Assembly: GCA_034698045.1 (NCBI GenBank) | Contig: JAQGAU010000932.1 | Span: 1-22,571, forward strand | DNA: 22,571 nucleotides | Origin: Paramacrobiotus richtersi | Taxonomy: Eukaryota > Tardigrada > Eutardigrada > Parachela > Macrobiotidae | Reading direction: 5' to 3' | In this document: one piece after another, positions 9,102-20,353 of the stretch | How positions within the stretch are numbered: position 1 is the stretch's first letter | Layout: each line of letters opens with the position of its first letter | Notes under the pieces: generated by a model | Told to the model about the DNA's origin: nothing | The model's database searches: none | What the model saw: only the letters and a program-made list of their open reading frames with translations | Made by a program: the position numbers and the translations under genes

Positions 9102-12100
9102 CTAATAATGATCGAGTGATATTATATTGGTCCGATGGGATTGTGCCGGCATAATGGTTTCCAAAAATTCCTGAAAAAGTTCCTCGTTAGCATGCATGTA
9201 TATTTTTTTTACAACGACTTGCAATACAGTAAGTCGTTTGTAGTAAGTAAAGTATTTCTCCATTAGCTTAAGTTTCACACGGTAATATTATAATCGATAT
9301 CAAGGCATTATATCAACAACTTCAATTGACTGAATATTACAATAATGTATTTGTAATAAAAGGTATAAGAACCGCAGACTAGAAATGCCGTACATGCATA
9401 TAACAAAAAAGCTACCTTACAATTTACTTGCCATATATAGCCTACACTTGGATCTAATTATCTAAGACTGTACCGTACGCGTAGTACACTAGTCTATGGG
9501 AATCAATTATTGGTACAGCAGGCGTGTATATAATTTGCAAGCTTTTGTTACATTATAAATAATATACAGCCTATATATTCGTAATCTACGCACTAGTGTT
9601 GCCGCTTAAAAAAGACAAAAACAAGCAAAAAGATAACAAAAATTCAGTTCCCGCCGCTATCTCCAAGCTTTCAAATAGCTAATACTCTGCATAATTTGCA
9701 TTGCATATTTAAATTCGAACAAGCCATTGTAGCTTTTTTTGTTGTGGAATAGCCTTATGAAAAAGACAATGCATATTAATTTCACTGTACGTAGATAACG
9801 GACTGTACGTGTGCATTCAGATTTGAACATTTATCCTGCTAATCCCTAACACTATGTCATGGAACAAAGCTGATACAGCTTGCTTGCAATATTTATGAAA
9901 AAGTTTTTACAACACAAATACGAGTTCTGTCCACATACATAATATGCAAGTAGACCTACAGATATGATATTTTCACAGGGTACAAGACACTCGCAAATCT
10001 TCCCTTTTGCCTTTACTATAACAGATAAGATATATATTTTTTGTACGACAACACACTGAAAAGAAATCGTAAGATTATACGTATAAGAGAGAAGAAACCG
10101 TACCCTATAAAAACTGCTAGATTACACAATAATTATTAATATATACCGTACATTTTCTTCATTTACACTAACCTTTAGAGCGGCGCCCACTCCAGCCTTA
10201 TCAATGAGAAACGTATCATGCCCGTAAATGGACGGCAGCTCAAAGTAACTGGTCGGTGTTCCATTCCCCAGGAGCTCACACGCCAGTTCCTGTTGCTGCC
10301 ACACCGGAAACAGCGCATCCGTGGTGATCCCGATGATCAGTGTCGGGATTGCGATCGCTTTCATTTCGTCCGTGGTCAGTTCGAACAAGTCCAGTGTTTT
10401 GGAAAGATATAATAAAGTGTTGGCATCGATTACCGCTGCACTTTTCTGTCCTTGATACTCGAGATACTGCTCCACGGCGAACGTGGGGTGTACACCGATG
10501 GGAACACCGTCGATTGGTTTCCGACCAAAACGCTGCCGCCATTCCGGGCCGCTACGGTAACCAATGGTGGCGATTTCCCGGGCTAGCTGCATACCGGCTA
10601 GCGGAAGGGGACCTCCTAAATAATTAATCATCATGACTATTTTGTCGGATTAGTTATTATGGACACTCTGGCGCAATCAAACTGATGGTTCAACAGTACC
10701 GTATCTCGTTAGGTATAGGTATTATTACAGTATTTTATTTAATTAATGGCAATAGCCTGACTACACAGTTGACACAAAAACACATTCAACAGCCAGCTCA
10801 AATTCACTATTTTAAGCGATTAGGTCATTCACTGCACGTTTTATTTTCTGGATGTATATACTGTATTTTGCGAGCGTGCGTTAATTTAATATATACAATT
10901 CGGTCATTTTTGTACAGTAAAACTAATATAACGCGGCACCCCGCCTAAAATATCAAACAAACGGCTCTTGTGTTGGACAACATCAGTACAACTGTACAAC
11001 ATGTGTGTTCTATCTTCTGACACTTATTTTCTTTCAAGAAATTACAGGTATCAGATTTTTGAACTGCTTTTTAACATATTGGGAACGATGGTAGCGGACA
11101 GTGCTAGTCAGCGTACATGTATGCTAACCTTCCCTTATTAATCGGTAAGTAACACACTATATAATTATGACGATCACAGGTTACAGGTACCGAGTGTTAT
11201 GTCTGTGAACACTGCAACAGTTATCCGATTTATTTCTTATATATTCGCAGTATATACGTAATAAATAGTTGATCGCATGCTGCTGAAACCCTGAACTATC
11301 AGTAGAAGTACTTCGCAAACTGCCAAAGGAAAACTTAACACAGGGTACGCGTTAGCGCAGCTGTATATACATGTACAGCTACATACACATACTGTATAGT
11401 ACATGTATAAGTGTTTTATCCAATGACCAACCGTTTACCTTATTAATTACGTTATTAATTAATGAATTTAGTTACATTTTCAATATTTTAGTAGCCATTT
11501 GCTAACTAATGTCCACGAAAATTTCTGATCTTTTGGAAACATTGTTTTCTTTAGTTTTTCTCATTTAAGGCCGTTATCCTGTTTGCTCTAGAGAGCTGAT
11601 CTTTATTATGGGAAAAACTAAAACAAGTGCGTTTTGTAATTTTCTTTTGTTTACTTTAAAAATTTTTGTAAACACTGCTTTCCGAAGCGCTACTGAAACA
11701 TTAAAAAAAACGATAGGTCGTTACGAAAATCAGTCACAAAATGTGCTTCAAATGATCAAAACCTTATTCAGTCTGTGTGGAAACGTTGGTTAAGGACACA
11801 CGAGGCCTTTCTTTTAATTTCACAAGCGTATTCAATGTTTTCAGGCTTACCGTAATACTTTCCGTCTTGCCAGTTGGGATCCGACTTGATGGCTTTCCGC
11901 TGCAAATGCGTACTAGCAATGCTCATCGGACTTGCAGCCTTACACGCGGAAATACTGACCATCCGGTCCATCCTGTCGCCAAATAACGCCCCGGCTAGCA
12001 GTGAACACATTCCACCCAATGACGCTCCAATACACGCGTACAATTTGTGTATACCCAGGTAGTCCAGTAGGCAAAACTGCGCTCTAACCAGATCATGGAC

Positions 12101-13205
12101 ACTTAATATCGGAAAGGTCATGGCGTAGGGATGTCCGGTAGCGGGATCGATACTAGACGGACCGGTGGATCCGAAGCAGCTTCCAATGTGATTGGCGCAT
12201 ATAACAAAGTATTTGGATGTGTCGATCAGGCTGTCGGGCGCGATGAAGTCTTCCCACCAGCCGCGTTTAGTGTTGCCTGCATCAGCATGTGATTTTTAAT
12301 TTGTTAGGAATTGTTAAGCTTATACGGCTTTGTTTGTTGGTAACCGGTCTTGCAAGACTGCTAGCAATTCACGCGCTGCAATTTCGGGAAGGAATACATA
12401 TACAGTTTTTCTGGAAATGCAACATACTTCATATATCTCTAGATCAAACATTTCTATGTCTCACGTGTATGTCTCACGTGTCAGATTTATGGAATCAAAT
12501 CTTTCGGCACTTAAAATCACCTTTCGCTTTCGTTCGAAACGGTACCAGCGATCTATGGGCGCTCGATTAGAACATTTCTTTAAAGTGAACATACTTAGTT
12601 TTAGAACTGTTTCGGCAGTTTTTAGAATTTTTGAGAATTCAGTTTACTACATACACGGTTATATATTATACGGTAAACAAAACTTCTCTTCATCAGGATA
12701 CTAAAATGAACCCTTTGCTAATTTCTTCCAACATGTTATATGCGCATGCCTGCTTGATCTCATTGTGATTTAAGCGGTTTGGATTGCCGCGGTATTACGA
12801 ACTTATTCACATTTATCTTACAACTGATATATCTTAATAAAAATAACAACAACACAGTAGAAATCTGTGCCAATAAATGCAATCCAAACAGCTTTGTTCG
12901 CTGTCACATCGCTCGAAAATAACAATATTATTATTATGTAACTTCATAATTATCTAGTCAGTACGCTGTGATATTAATACGAAAACACTACCTGCATGAC
13001 TGCGAGCGTGTGAACTAAGGGATACTCCGGTGAAGATAAGAACGGCATTACATCCCGTCGGATCCAGTTCTCCCCAAGTCTCATATGCAATATGCATATC
13101 CGATAAAACTGCTGTGTGGTAATGTAAGGGGAATGGTTCTGGGTGGCGGTAAACGTGATAACCGGTAAGCACTGATCCAGATTTCATAGACATTGGAGGC
13201 GACAT
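9102..13205 (-). CDS. metX: Homoserine/serine O-acetyltransferase, MetX family
   Basis: An alpha/beta-hydrolase-fold enzyme that moves acetyl from acetyl-CoA to the hydroxyl of L-homoserine or L-serine, a step toward methionine or cysteine. Exons on the minus strand: 13205-12992, 12276-11851, 10615-10173 and 9170-9102. All introns are GT-AG and phases match (1, 1, 0), giving 383 residues, the usual size. Seen in order: IAYETWGELD, TGVSLSSHARSH, GWWEDFI, GSCFGSTGPSSIDP, the nucleophile elbow IGASLGGM (Ser about 157), DPNW, FGRKP, YLEYQG, DANTLLYL, TTDALFP (Asp about 313), YGHDTFL (His about 346) and a last short exon starting EFLE. The triad Ser-Asp-His is complete. No transit peptide is seen. 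A stop just upstream fixes the ATG. The S-S-H-A-R-S-H form recalls fungal and serine-acetylating members, so substrate is open between homoserine and serine. Introns argue against bacterial contamination. Introns of 715, 1235 and 1002 bases hold no other convincing gene. Confidence 0.93.
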
Positions 13206-13901
13206 TATGTACTTCTACGTACGGAAGTCAATAAATACAGAGAAGGCCAGAATGCGCTGTGTCAGGAATAATACAGCGGCAAAACATTGACTTTTTATAG
13301 ACAATGTTATTTACATAGACGGACACATTCTACAAAGTTTCAGCACCATATGCGATACTACTAATTGTAGTAAAGCATACGAAACATTGATGGAAGATAG
13401 TGCGACACATTAAAATTGATGTATTTTGGAGAATTTTGACTGTCTGGCGACTTGAACGTTAACACACTAGTAAGAATGCGTTTGATCTGATACATGCCTT
13501 GAAACTATCAGATAATGTTTTCTCGTAACCCTGTTTCTGGTCTCGTATATTTCGCAATTGTCAGAGTGACCTTTGACCGACTGATCCTTGCTATGATACT
13601 GTATGTTGGCATACGTAGGATCAACGCATCTGTACTTATTAATATTGTAAAAAACGGCCTTAATTGTCTTTCATCACAATGAGCCGCATTCGTGTGCAAT
13701 ACATGGGACATAAAGTTATGCACTGCCCTGTAATTGGCAGAATGCTGAATAATGGTGCAGAATGTTGTTTTACACCAATACGACTCATTTCACAATCCTG
13801 TACGAAAATTAATGACGAGGATAAGAAAATTTTTTTGTTTAATTTTACTGCTATGCGCTTTCACTACGCAAAGCAGCGCTATAACATATTTACCCAAAAA
13901 A

Positions 13902-13907
13902 TTTATT
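13902..13907 (-). promoter_or_regulatory. Candidate polyadenylation signal, kinase gene
   Basis: The minus strand reads AATAAA about 450 bases past the kinase stop. The spacing is long, so this is only a possibility. Confidence 0.2.
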
Positions 13908-14019
13908 TTTCACATAAACTTTTAATTAAGAAAACATTATATGTATGTGGAATTGTAAAAGTGATTTACTGGAATCTGCACCAGTTGAAAAATCTAGAGA
14001 TGTCGAAACCCTAATCGAA

Positions 14020-14073
14020 CGGATAACATCTACGGTTTAACAACTGTAAAAACGGGTTAACATCTGTAAAAAA
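14020..14073. repeat. Short imperfect tandem repeat, about 20 bp unit
   Basis: Two and a half copies of a unit like CGGTTTAACAACTGTAAAAA: a partial first copy (CGGATAACATCTA), then CGGTTTAACAACTGTAAAAA, then CGGGTTAACATCTGTAAAAA. It lies in the spacer downstream of the kinase gene. Confidence 0.6.
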
Positions 14074-14356
14074 ACCTCATGAACAATTCCCAAAATTTTA
14101 TACTTTTCAACCGTCGTTCTACGTTAATTACGGAACGAATCTTCACAAATATCGTACCGTTATCATGGATAAACCCAAAGAGAACCCGTGCTAAATTAAA
14201 AGTTGCCAACACAGAAAAAATGCACAAACATCACCTCATCGTCTGCTAAAGTGTAAAACAGCTTCCAAAAATTGATCAGCAAAATAAACACATTGCACAT
14301 CACCTTTGGTATCAAAAATACTACAAACGGTCACAAAAAATTTCATCACATATGCA

Positions 14357-17300
14357 TTATTCAATGGCAGGGGAGCTGCTGGGCCCGGCAACATCGGCTT
14401 GATTGACCGCCTCTTCCGCTTCGACATACGGTAGGAACATGTTGCGGGGACTAAGAAATTTCGGCGGCAGTGGCGGTTCATTGGGATCCGGTGTGCGCAG
14501 ATCCGGACCGTGTTCGGTATCGAAATACGCGTGCTGCATGGCCTCACGGCAGTTGATACGGTCCTGGGGATCGTAGACGAAGATGCGCTGAAAATATACC
14601 AGCAAGTGAAGAAAATGCGTTTCTTTAACATGGTTCGTTTGGTAGTTGTCGTTATATAAAACCAATGCAATATATGCTAATTACATATTAGGGTACTACT
14701 ATAAGCACCCCCATACACCCCCTTTCACTAAAGGCACCCCTTTGCACCCCGAATCACTATAGGCACCCATTTTAAATTTAAGCGTTACTGCAACTTGCAT
14801 CGCTGTTGCAAAGCTGTTTGCCGTAATCAAATGGTGACCTTCACGAACATCTACATTTGACTAGTACTTACTGAGCATATTCCCATAATATTATAGTTAT
14901 GTGGTACCGGCTACTTTCCTTTGCACTAGCTGCTTAAAATGACTTTCCGATCGTCATCTCCTGTCGTTAGTGATTCTAAATGAAGTAATATATAAGTTTT
15001 GTATATGCAACCTTTAAGAGTTCGAGGATTACTCGAAAGCGTATCCAGAAAGAGACGGAATCAGTGGAATCAGTGTTGCCGCTAGCATAATTGTATGGAA
15101 TGATTTCCGGTCTTAGATGTACATCCTGATTGATGATTATACACAGCGCAACAAATACGAGAAACAGAAAGGGTGACCATAAAACATGAAAAAAGAGGCG
15201 TCTGTTTAATTCAACAGGGGGTGCCTATAGCAAACGGGGTGCAAAAAAAGGGGTGCCTATATTAAACGGGGGTGAAAGGGGGTGCCTACAGCGATTTCCT
15301 ATATATTACAATATATACTGAAACATAGCTAATGCTAATGCAATTATTGTGATAAGTAACGCACCGTTACGCACCTAATAATCTTCCTGATATGTTGATA
15401 ATTAGCCCGCTTTTTCTTATTATTTTCAAGAATTTTTGCCGTTAACGCTGCCATCCTTCGTCTACAGCACCACATTTCTTAAAAATATTTACTAACAAAA
15501 TAAACAGAAACTGGATTTACCAAGTACAATTTACGGGTTGTTTACACAGTCAAAAATTCGAACAGTATTCAACTTTCAGAAATCAGAAAGATTACACAAG
15601 TGAAACTAGGAATTATATCGAAGACAAGATTTTTTACAATTACAATTTAAATAAACCAAGTAAAACTAGGAATTATACCGAGGACAAGATTTTGTTCAAT
15701 TACGATTTAAATAAATAAATAAACAAACAAAAGTTACAGAGTTTTTCTGCAAGAATCCATACGAGATTTGCTGTCATACTTATATAATTTTTCATCTGAA
15801 ATAATTAATCGTAAAATTGTTGTACTTTTATGAACGCAAAAAGAATGCTGAACCTTTCTTTATGATTACAAAACTCCGACTACCATTATCATCTGCGATC
15901 CAACTTGTCTCCACGAGGCTAATCATGTTCTATGGCACTGCACACCCTATTACCTTGAGCAAATCAATGACCACTTCAGGCGCATGCTTGGCCACTTTAT
16001 TCCACGGTTTGGGCGGCCATTTGGGGAACAAGTCGTTGTAATGGCGTAGATGCACCACATCCGCCCACATGTCCTTGTTCGGTGTCCCGAAAGCTTCGAA
16101 AATCATGTGCAGTGCCCGGATTTCCGAATCGGGATCGAAGGGAGGATCGTTTTCAAACAGCTCGATAATCATCACACCCATACTCCACACATCCACTACA
16201 AAGAATACCCAGCAGAAATTACATATTCTGTGTTTTAAACTAGCATAGTTGTTGTGTTATTTGTTTCCACATTTTCTTACACTTATTTTTAAAAATTATT
16301 TTATTAATTTTTATTTCATAACATCTTTTTAATTAATTTTTATTTTTAATTATTTCGGCATATTTAAGTAATAATTACACGTAATAAAAAAGCAATATAT
16401 ATAAGCGAACTTCGCAACACATCATCACCACACTCTGCTTGTATTTTGTGCTGTTTAACTTGAAAATTTAGTCTTTTTTTACTTCGTTAGCGGGAAATAC
16501 ATCACGTTTTGTCTAATTTACCGGAAGGATCGTAAATATCGGCTCCAAGCAGCAATTCTGGACATCGATACCACAAAGTCACCACCTAAATCACGGAAAA
16601 TGCAGTAGCTTCAGTTTAGCACACAATCATGAAATTACTATGAAGTGCAAATGAAATTTACCTGGTTGGTCATAATTTTCAACGGACAAGTGAAATGGCG
16701 TCCCAACCCAAAATCGGCAATTTTAACCAGAGAATTCTTGATGTCCACCAGGACGTTCTGTGGTTTCATATCCCGATGGACAATGTGACGAGAGTGCACG
16801 TAGGCTAGTCCATCAAACATTTGGTAGGTGAATCTCTACAAATTGATAACATTTGGGTTAAGTCATTAAAATCACGATAATTGTGCTTTTTGTCTAATGT
16901 GTAGACAGATAATTCGAGCATAAAATCGCAAAAAAACAGTCCATAACTTTCTTGCCATCGGAAACTTCAAATTAATTATCTAATCAAAAATTAAATTTTT
17001 TTTAAATTAAATTAATTTTTAAATTAACCAAAAATTATCTAGTTTGATAAAATTAATCAACAAAATAATAGTTTTTTTTGCAAAAAAAATACAGATGAGC
17101 GTGAATAGAAGTAATTCGTTCTAATATTAAATTTTCTTCATTTTCTACGTTAGTTACTGTTGTTTCGATTTTTGTTCACGTTAACAAAAGGAAACCGCGT
17201 TTTCTGGTGGGTATTTGCTTACACGAATCAAATCTTCAGGCATGCGTCTCTGCCGTTGAATCAGCTTGGTCTGGTAGTCGCGCAGATCCATATCGAGAAA

Positions 17301-18141
17301 TTCAAACACCAACATCAGATGTTCATCCGTTGTCAACACATCCAGGAGATTGACAATGTTCTTGTGGTGCAGTTCCCCGAGGAATGTTATTTCACGTAAC
17401 GCCACACTGGGCAGTCCTTCGTCATCCCTACATGAACAAAACAGCTGCAGAATGTCCACAGTTACTGTTAAAAGCAATTGCATCAGTGTAATCATTCGCT
17501 CGCTGCAAATGCGAAATACAGTCATGTCGCATTTCATTCAATTGAATAATGCATGCTTTCAAGTGGAAAAAAAAATCAAACTAACAAAAACCAAGATAAA
17601 AAAATACCAAGAAATAAAATCATTAATTTTTACAAATTTATTATGATTTTTTTTATGACGAAACACGAAAAAGAAAAAAATCAACATGGAGTTTCTGCAA
17701 AATTTGGAAAACTTGCATTATTAATTTAGGACTGAGTTTTTAATCAAATAAAACTATCACGAGCACAGGATTACAAAGCACCAAAGCATGCAGTTATGCA
17801 CACAGAAACAGCTTACTTTTCGAGTTTTTTGGGAAAATGTTCGATTCTTACTGATCAATGTTCATCTGCTTGATGGCCACTCCAAGATTATTCCGCGTAT
17901 CCACAGCACGATAGACGATCCCATACGTTCCCTCGCCGATCAGTTTCAACAGTTTATACACTTCCAGCGTCTCAACCACACGGGATTTGCGGTTGTTTTC
18001 ATGGAACTGCAGACAATGACGCTGCGCTTCAGACAGCGGTTTGGTCTCCACAGCGTCCTTGGCGCGCTCTGGTTCACGGGATGTGGATGGCTGAGGAGAG
18101 TGCTCAGCCAGGAAATCTTTGATACTCGTTGGTTTGGACAT
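14357..18141 (-). CDS. Cyclin-dependent-kinase-like protein kinase (CMGC)
   Basis: A Ser/Thr kinase that would need a cyclin-type partner. Exons on the minus strand: 18141-17852, 17427-17223, 16835-16662, 16585-16522, 16195-15954 and 14587-14357. All introns are GT-AG and phases match, giving 401 residues. A 60-residue N-terminal extension precedes the catalytic domain. Seen: GEGTYGIVY with the Thr-Tyr pair that inhibits CDK1/2 when phosphorylated (72-73), AIK lysine (91), cyclin-binding helix PSVALRE (103-109), HRDMKPQN (185-192), DFGLGR (206-211), activation-loop Thr in KIMTNQ (about 221), [10 protein letters not shown] in place of the usual APE, VDVWSMG, FGTP, FPKW and DPQDR. The C-terminal tail of about 50 residues is Pro-, Glu- and Ser-rich. 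The helix is between PSTAIRE and PSSALRE, and DFGLGR with FT.PLK recalls plant B-type CDKs, so subfamily is unclear. It is head to head with the MATH-BTB gene. The last intron carries an inverted-repeat element and a tandem repeat. Confidence 0.9.
14691..15302. mobile_element. MITE-like inverted-repeat element in last kinase intron
   Basis: Two arms of about 80 bases are imperfect reverse complements: 14691-14770 and 15216-15300. Each arm carries three copies of a CTATAGGCACCCC-like motif: at 14699, 14728 and 14757 on the left (exact 29-base spacing), and near 15221, 15253 and 15282 inverted on the right. TTTGCACCCCG is also shared. The roughly 445-base interior has no long frame. ATATTA flanks both ends (14685-14690 and 15303-15308) and may be a target-site duplication, though the surroundings are AT-rich and the outermost bases of the arms do not match well. 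It is best read as a non-autonomous DNA transposon; superfamily is not identified. Confidence 0.7.
15597..15716. repeat. Two-copy tandem repeat, 60 bp unit
   Basis: 15597-15656 and 15657-15716 align without gaps and differ at 7 of 60 positions by hand count. Each starts CAAGT and contains AACTAGGAATTATA and GACAAGATTTT. It lies in the same kinase intron, 300 bases from the MITE-like element. Confidence 0.9.
16290..16400. repeat. AT-rich low-complexity tract in kinase intron 4
   Basis: Repeated AATTTTTATTT-like words within the intron between exons 16585-16522 and 16195-15954. A similar tract of TTAAATT words lies near 16980-17050 in intron 2. Neither has coding content. Confidence 0.5.
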
Positions 18142-18979
18142 CGTGCAATGGGGAATCCACGGGGAAACAATGCGAAATTCACAATCCCTAAATAAGAGTC
18201 AAATTACAAACGCACATTTTTCGTGTTCACTGTTCAGGCTGATTTCGACACGTTACACGTAGCTCGAAATCACGAATCTTCGAGAAAAGCACATTATAAT
18301 TAATAAACCACGAAAAAAAAAACGTTACTGCGAAATACGATGAATATCGTTCCATCAGTGCTGTAAATCCAGGATCTGGGATCTGGGTTCTACATAGAAC
18401 AATTTTTACCAAAGACCGAGCGGGGCCAGCGGGCGTATCAGTTTTTGTGGTAGGTGTGGTTGTAAAGCAGCGCTCGACGCTTTCGGATTTAAGGGGGTTG
18501 GATCAGAGCGTTATTGGTCTTTGTTACCAACTACCAAGTTTGCCAAGTTATTCATGGCGCGCAGATCTGCGCTTACAATCGCATCACTGAAATTGTGTTT
18601 TTTAATTGCTAATCTGACAGTATTAATATTCTGCTAATATTATCATGCTTCACGGTTTTTCGTTGAGCGGAGAACGATTCAATACAAAGAGCGCACTTTT
18701 CTATAGAGACCGCCCGAGAGAGGGCTGTCTCGTGTACAGACATCAGTCCGTCCCCATAAATGAGCCAACCACAGCTGATCGACGTTGCCGCGCCCGTTGC
18801 TGAATGCCGTGCCCTGGTGCTCTCTCAAATTCATAGTTTTGTTAGAATAATAACTGATCAACTCTGAATACATGCGTTAAAAAACGCTTCAGTTCTCGTG
18901 TTTGAGCCCTTTCTGCGAAAAGTTGCTGCCCTTATGAGAGATACGGTTGAGGATTTGGGTCTTATTGTCCTCTCAGAAA
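18142..18979. promoter_or_regulatory. Head-to-head intergenic region, possible shared promoter
   Basis: 838 bases separate the start codons of the kinase (minus) and MATH-BTB (plus) genes, so both promoters and 5' UTRs should lie here. Splice-acceptor-like sequences sit near both starts (TTATTTAG ending at 18188, minus; TCCTCTCAG ending at 18976, plus). No TATA box or other specific element can be assigned with confidence. Confidence 0.45.
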
Positions 18980-20198
18980 ATGAGTTTCTCTTCGCATTCT
19001 ACAATTGTTGTTCAGGATCAAACAGATCTGGAAGCCGTGCATTTTACTTTAAAGTGGTCTATCCATGATTTCGCTGGTTTGAAAAACAAGGGTGATTGGA
19101 TGTATAGTCCCGGAATTACCATGGCCGAACTGGGTATGGAGGAAGAATATCGAGGACGCTGGCAAATTTGTATCGTTCCGTGCAATAGCGTGACAATGGA
19201 AAACAATGGCAAAGAGAATTATGTTTCCATTTATCTCACACTTACCGATGCGGACTTGGAATCCACCTTTTACACGGGAGAGCGGACATTGGCCTGCGTA
19301 TATAAAGAACGGTAGGGTAGAGCGATTCCTTTTTCTTCTAACCGAATTAGCCAGTCGGATGCAGGTTAATCTGTATATCTGTATAAGATTAGTGTTACCG
19401 TATAAATCGGTGTAATAATGTGCAGATGCAGTGACGTAAACTGATCACAGTCTTCGAAATTCTAGCGTGACCACAGGAAAACTCATGGATGTGGCTATTT
19501 GCTATCGTGCGGAATTTACGGGTCTGCTCACCTATTCCTCGGCCGATAACACCTGGGGGAAAGAAAAGCTGATTTCTCATCGGAATCTGTTCGGTTCAGG
19601 TGCAAATGCGCTTAAAGACTCCTGCCTTCATATCGAAATGGAAGTTATTATCTACCGAGAGCCGAAGACTATCCGCGCATCTGAAGCAGTTTCCCCCAGT
19701 TTACTGCAGCGCTATCAGGAGTTTCTCGGACGTCAACTGAAACAACAGGAAGAAGGTGGCGATTTCCTGCTCATCTCAAATGACAACAAAGAATTCTGCG
19801 TCGATCGCTCCTTTTTGATGGCCCATTCTCCCGTCTTCACCGCCATGCTGAATCACGATTCTAAAGAGAAGCAGACCTCCCGCTGTGAAATGAAGGATGT
19901 CGATGGAGAGTGCGTGGAAATTTTGCTGGATTATGTGTGTGGATGCGAGACCGGGAAGATTCACGGGAAGAATGCGGAGAAGATACTGGTGATGGCCGAT
20001 AAATATCAGATGGCGGATTTGCGTGCCGTGTGCGAATTGGTGCTGGCTAAGAATCTTACGGTGGAGAATGCGATCCATGTGTTCGGGCTGGCTCGCCTGC
20101 GTAATCTCGGTACTTTGAAGGATTTGGCTATGCAGTACATCCGGAAGAATATGGATCTGGAGACAGTCCTGGGCGCATCCTTGGATCTCGATTTGTGA
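18980..20198 (+). CDS. MATH-BTB domain protein, SPOP/BPM-like
   Basis: Members of this family act as substrate adaptors of Cullin-3 ubiquitin ligases: MATH holds the substrate and BTB dimerises and binds Cul3. Exons: 18980-19311 and 19466-20198. The 154-base intron is GT-AG, and CG joins C to make an Arg codon, giving 354 residues. A MATH domain spans about residues 12-175 (W-S-I-H-D-F-A-G-L, YVSIYL, a W-G-K-E-K-L-I strand). BTB spans about 205-310 (DFLLIS, LMAHSPVFTAML, then VEILLDYV, and AEKILVMADKYQMADLRAVCE), followed by the start of a BACK/3-box region (NLTVENAIHVFGLA). The tail ends soon after YIRKNM, shorter than SPOP, and no SPOP-type nuclear signal is seen. Substrate specificity cannot be read. 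It probably is one of a paralog family, common in invertebrates. The first in-frame ATG after a TCTCAG acceptor was chosen as start. Confidence 0.93.
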
Positions 20199-20353
20199 AG
20201 TATGGTTTGAAAGACTTGGTGTTTTAACTTTTGCACGTTGCATTTCCGGTTTTGTTTCGGTGATGTCAGAAATTGATGGATTGTGGCTTTTTATCAGCAA
20301 CAGTGTTTAAGTTGTATCGAATCCTTTCTATATACAGTTTCAATAATCGTGGG

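Larger units (their letters stand above)
13206..14356. other. Spacer between CDK-like and metX genes
   Basis: Both neighbours read leftward, so this holds the kinase 3' UTR and the metX promoter side. A plus-strand frame of 112 codons from the ATG at 13679 is basic and AT-driven, with no known motif. A short imperfect tandem repeat lies at 14020-14073. Confidence 0.5.

Noticed and set aside
9852-10055. Alternative last exon for metX: acceptor CTTTTCAG with 67 open codons in phase 0
   Set aside because: The encoded residues do not resemble a MetX C-terminus, while the exon at 9102-9170 begins EFLE as the family does. It could at most be an alternative end.
10685-10948. 87-codon plus-strand frame
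   Set aside because: Inside metX intron 2, opposite strand, no recognisable family.
12330-12704. Plus-strand frames of 93 and 124 codons
   Set aside because: They lie inside metX intron 1 on the opposite strand, overlap in two frames and show no motif.
9102-13205. Bacterial contamination as the source of metX
   Set aside because: The gene is split by three phase-matched GT-AG introns and is flanked by animal-type genes.
13679-14014. 112-codon plus-strand frame from an ATG
   Set aside because: A rough count of interstop segments in DNA of this composition predicts one or two such frames by chance in the window. No motif was seen.
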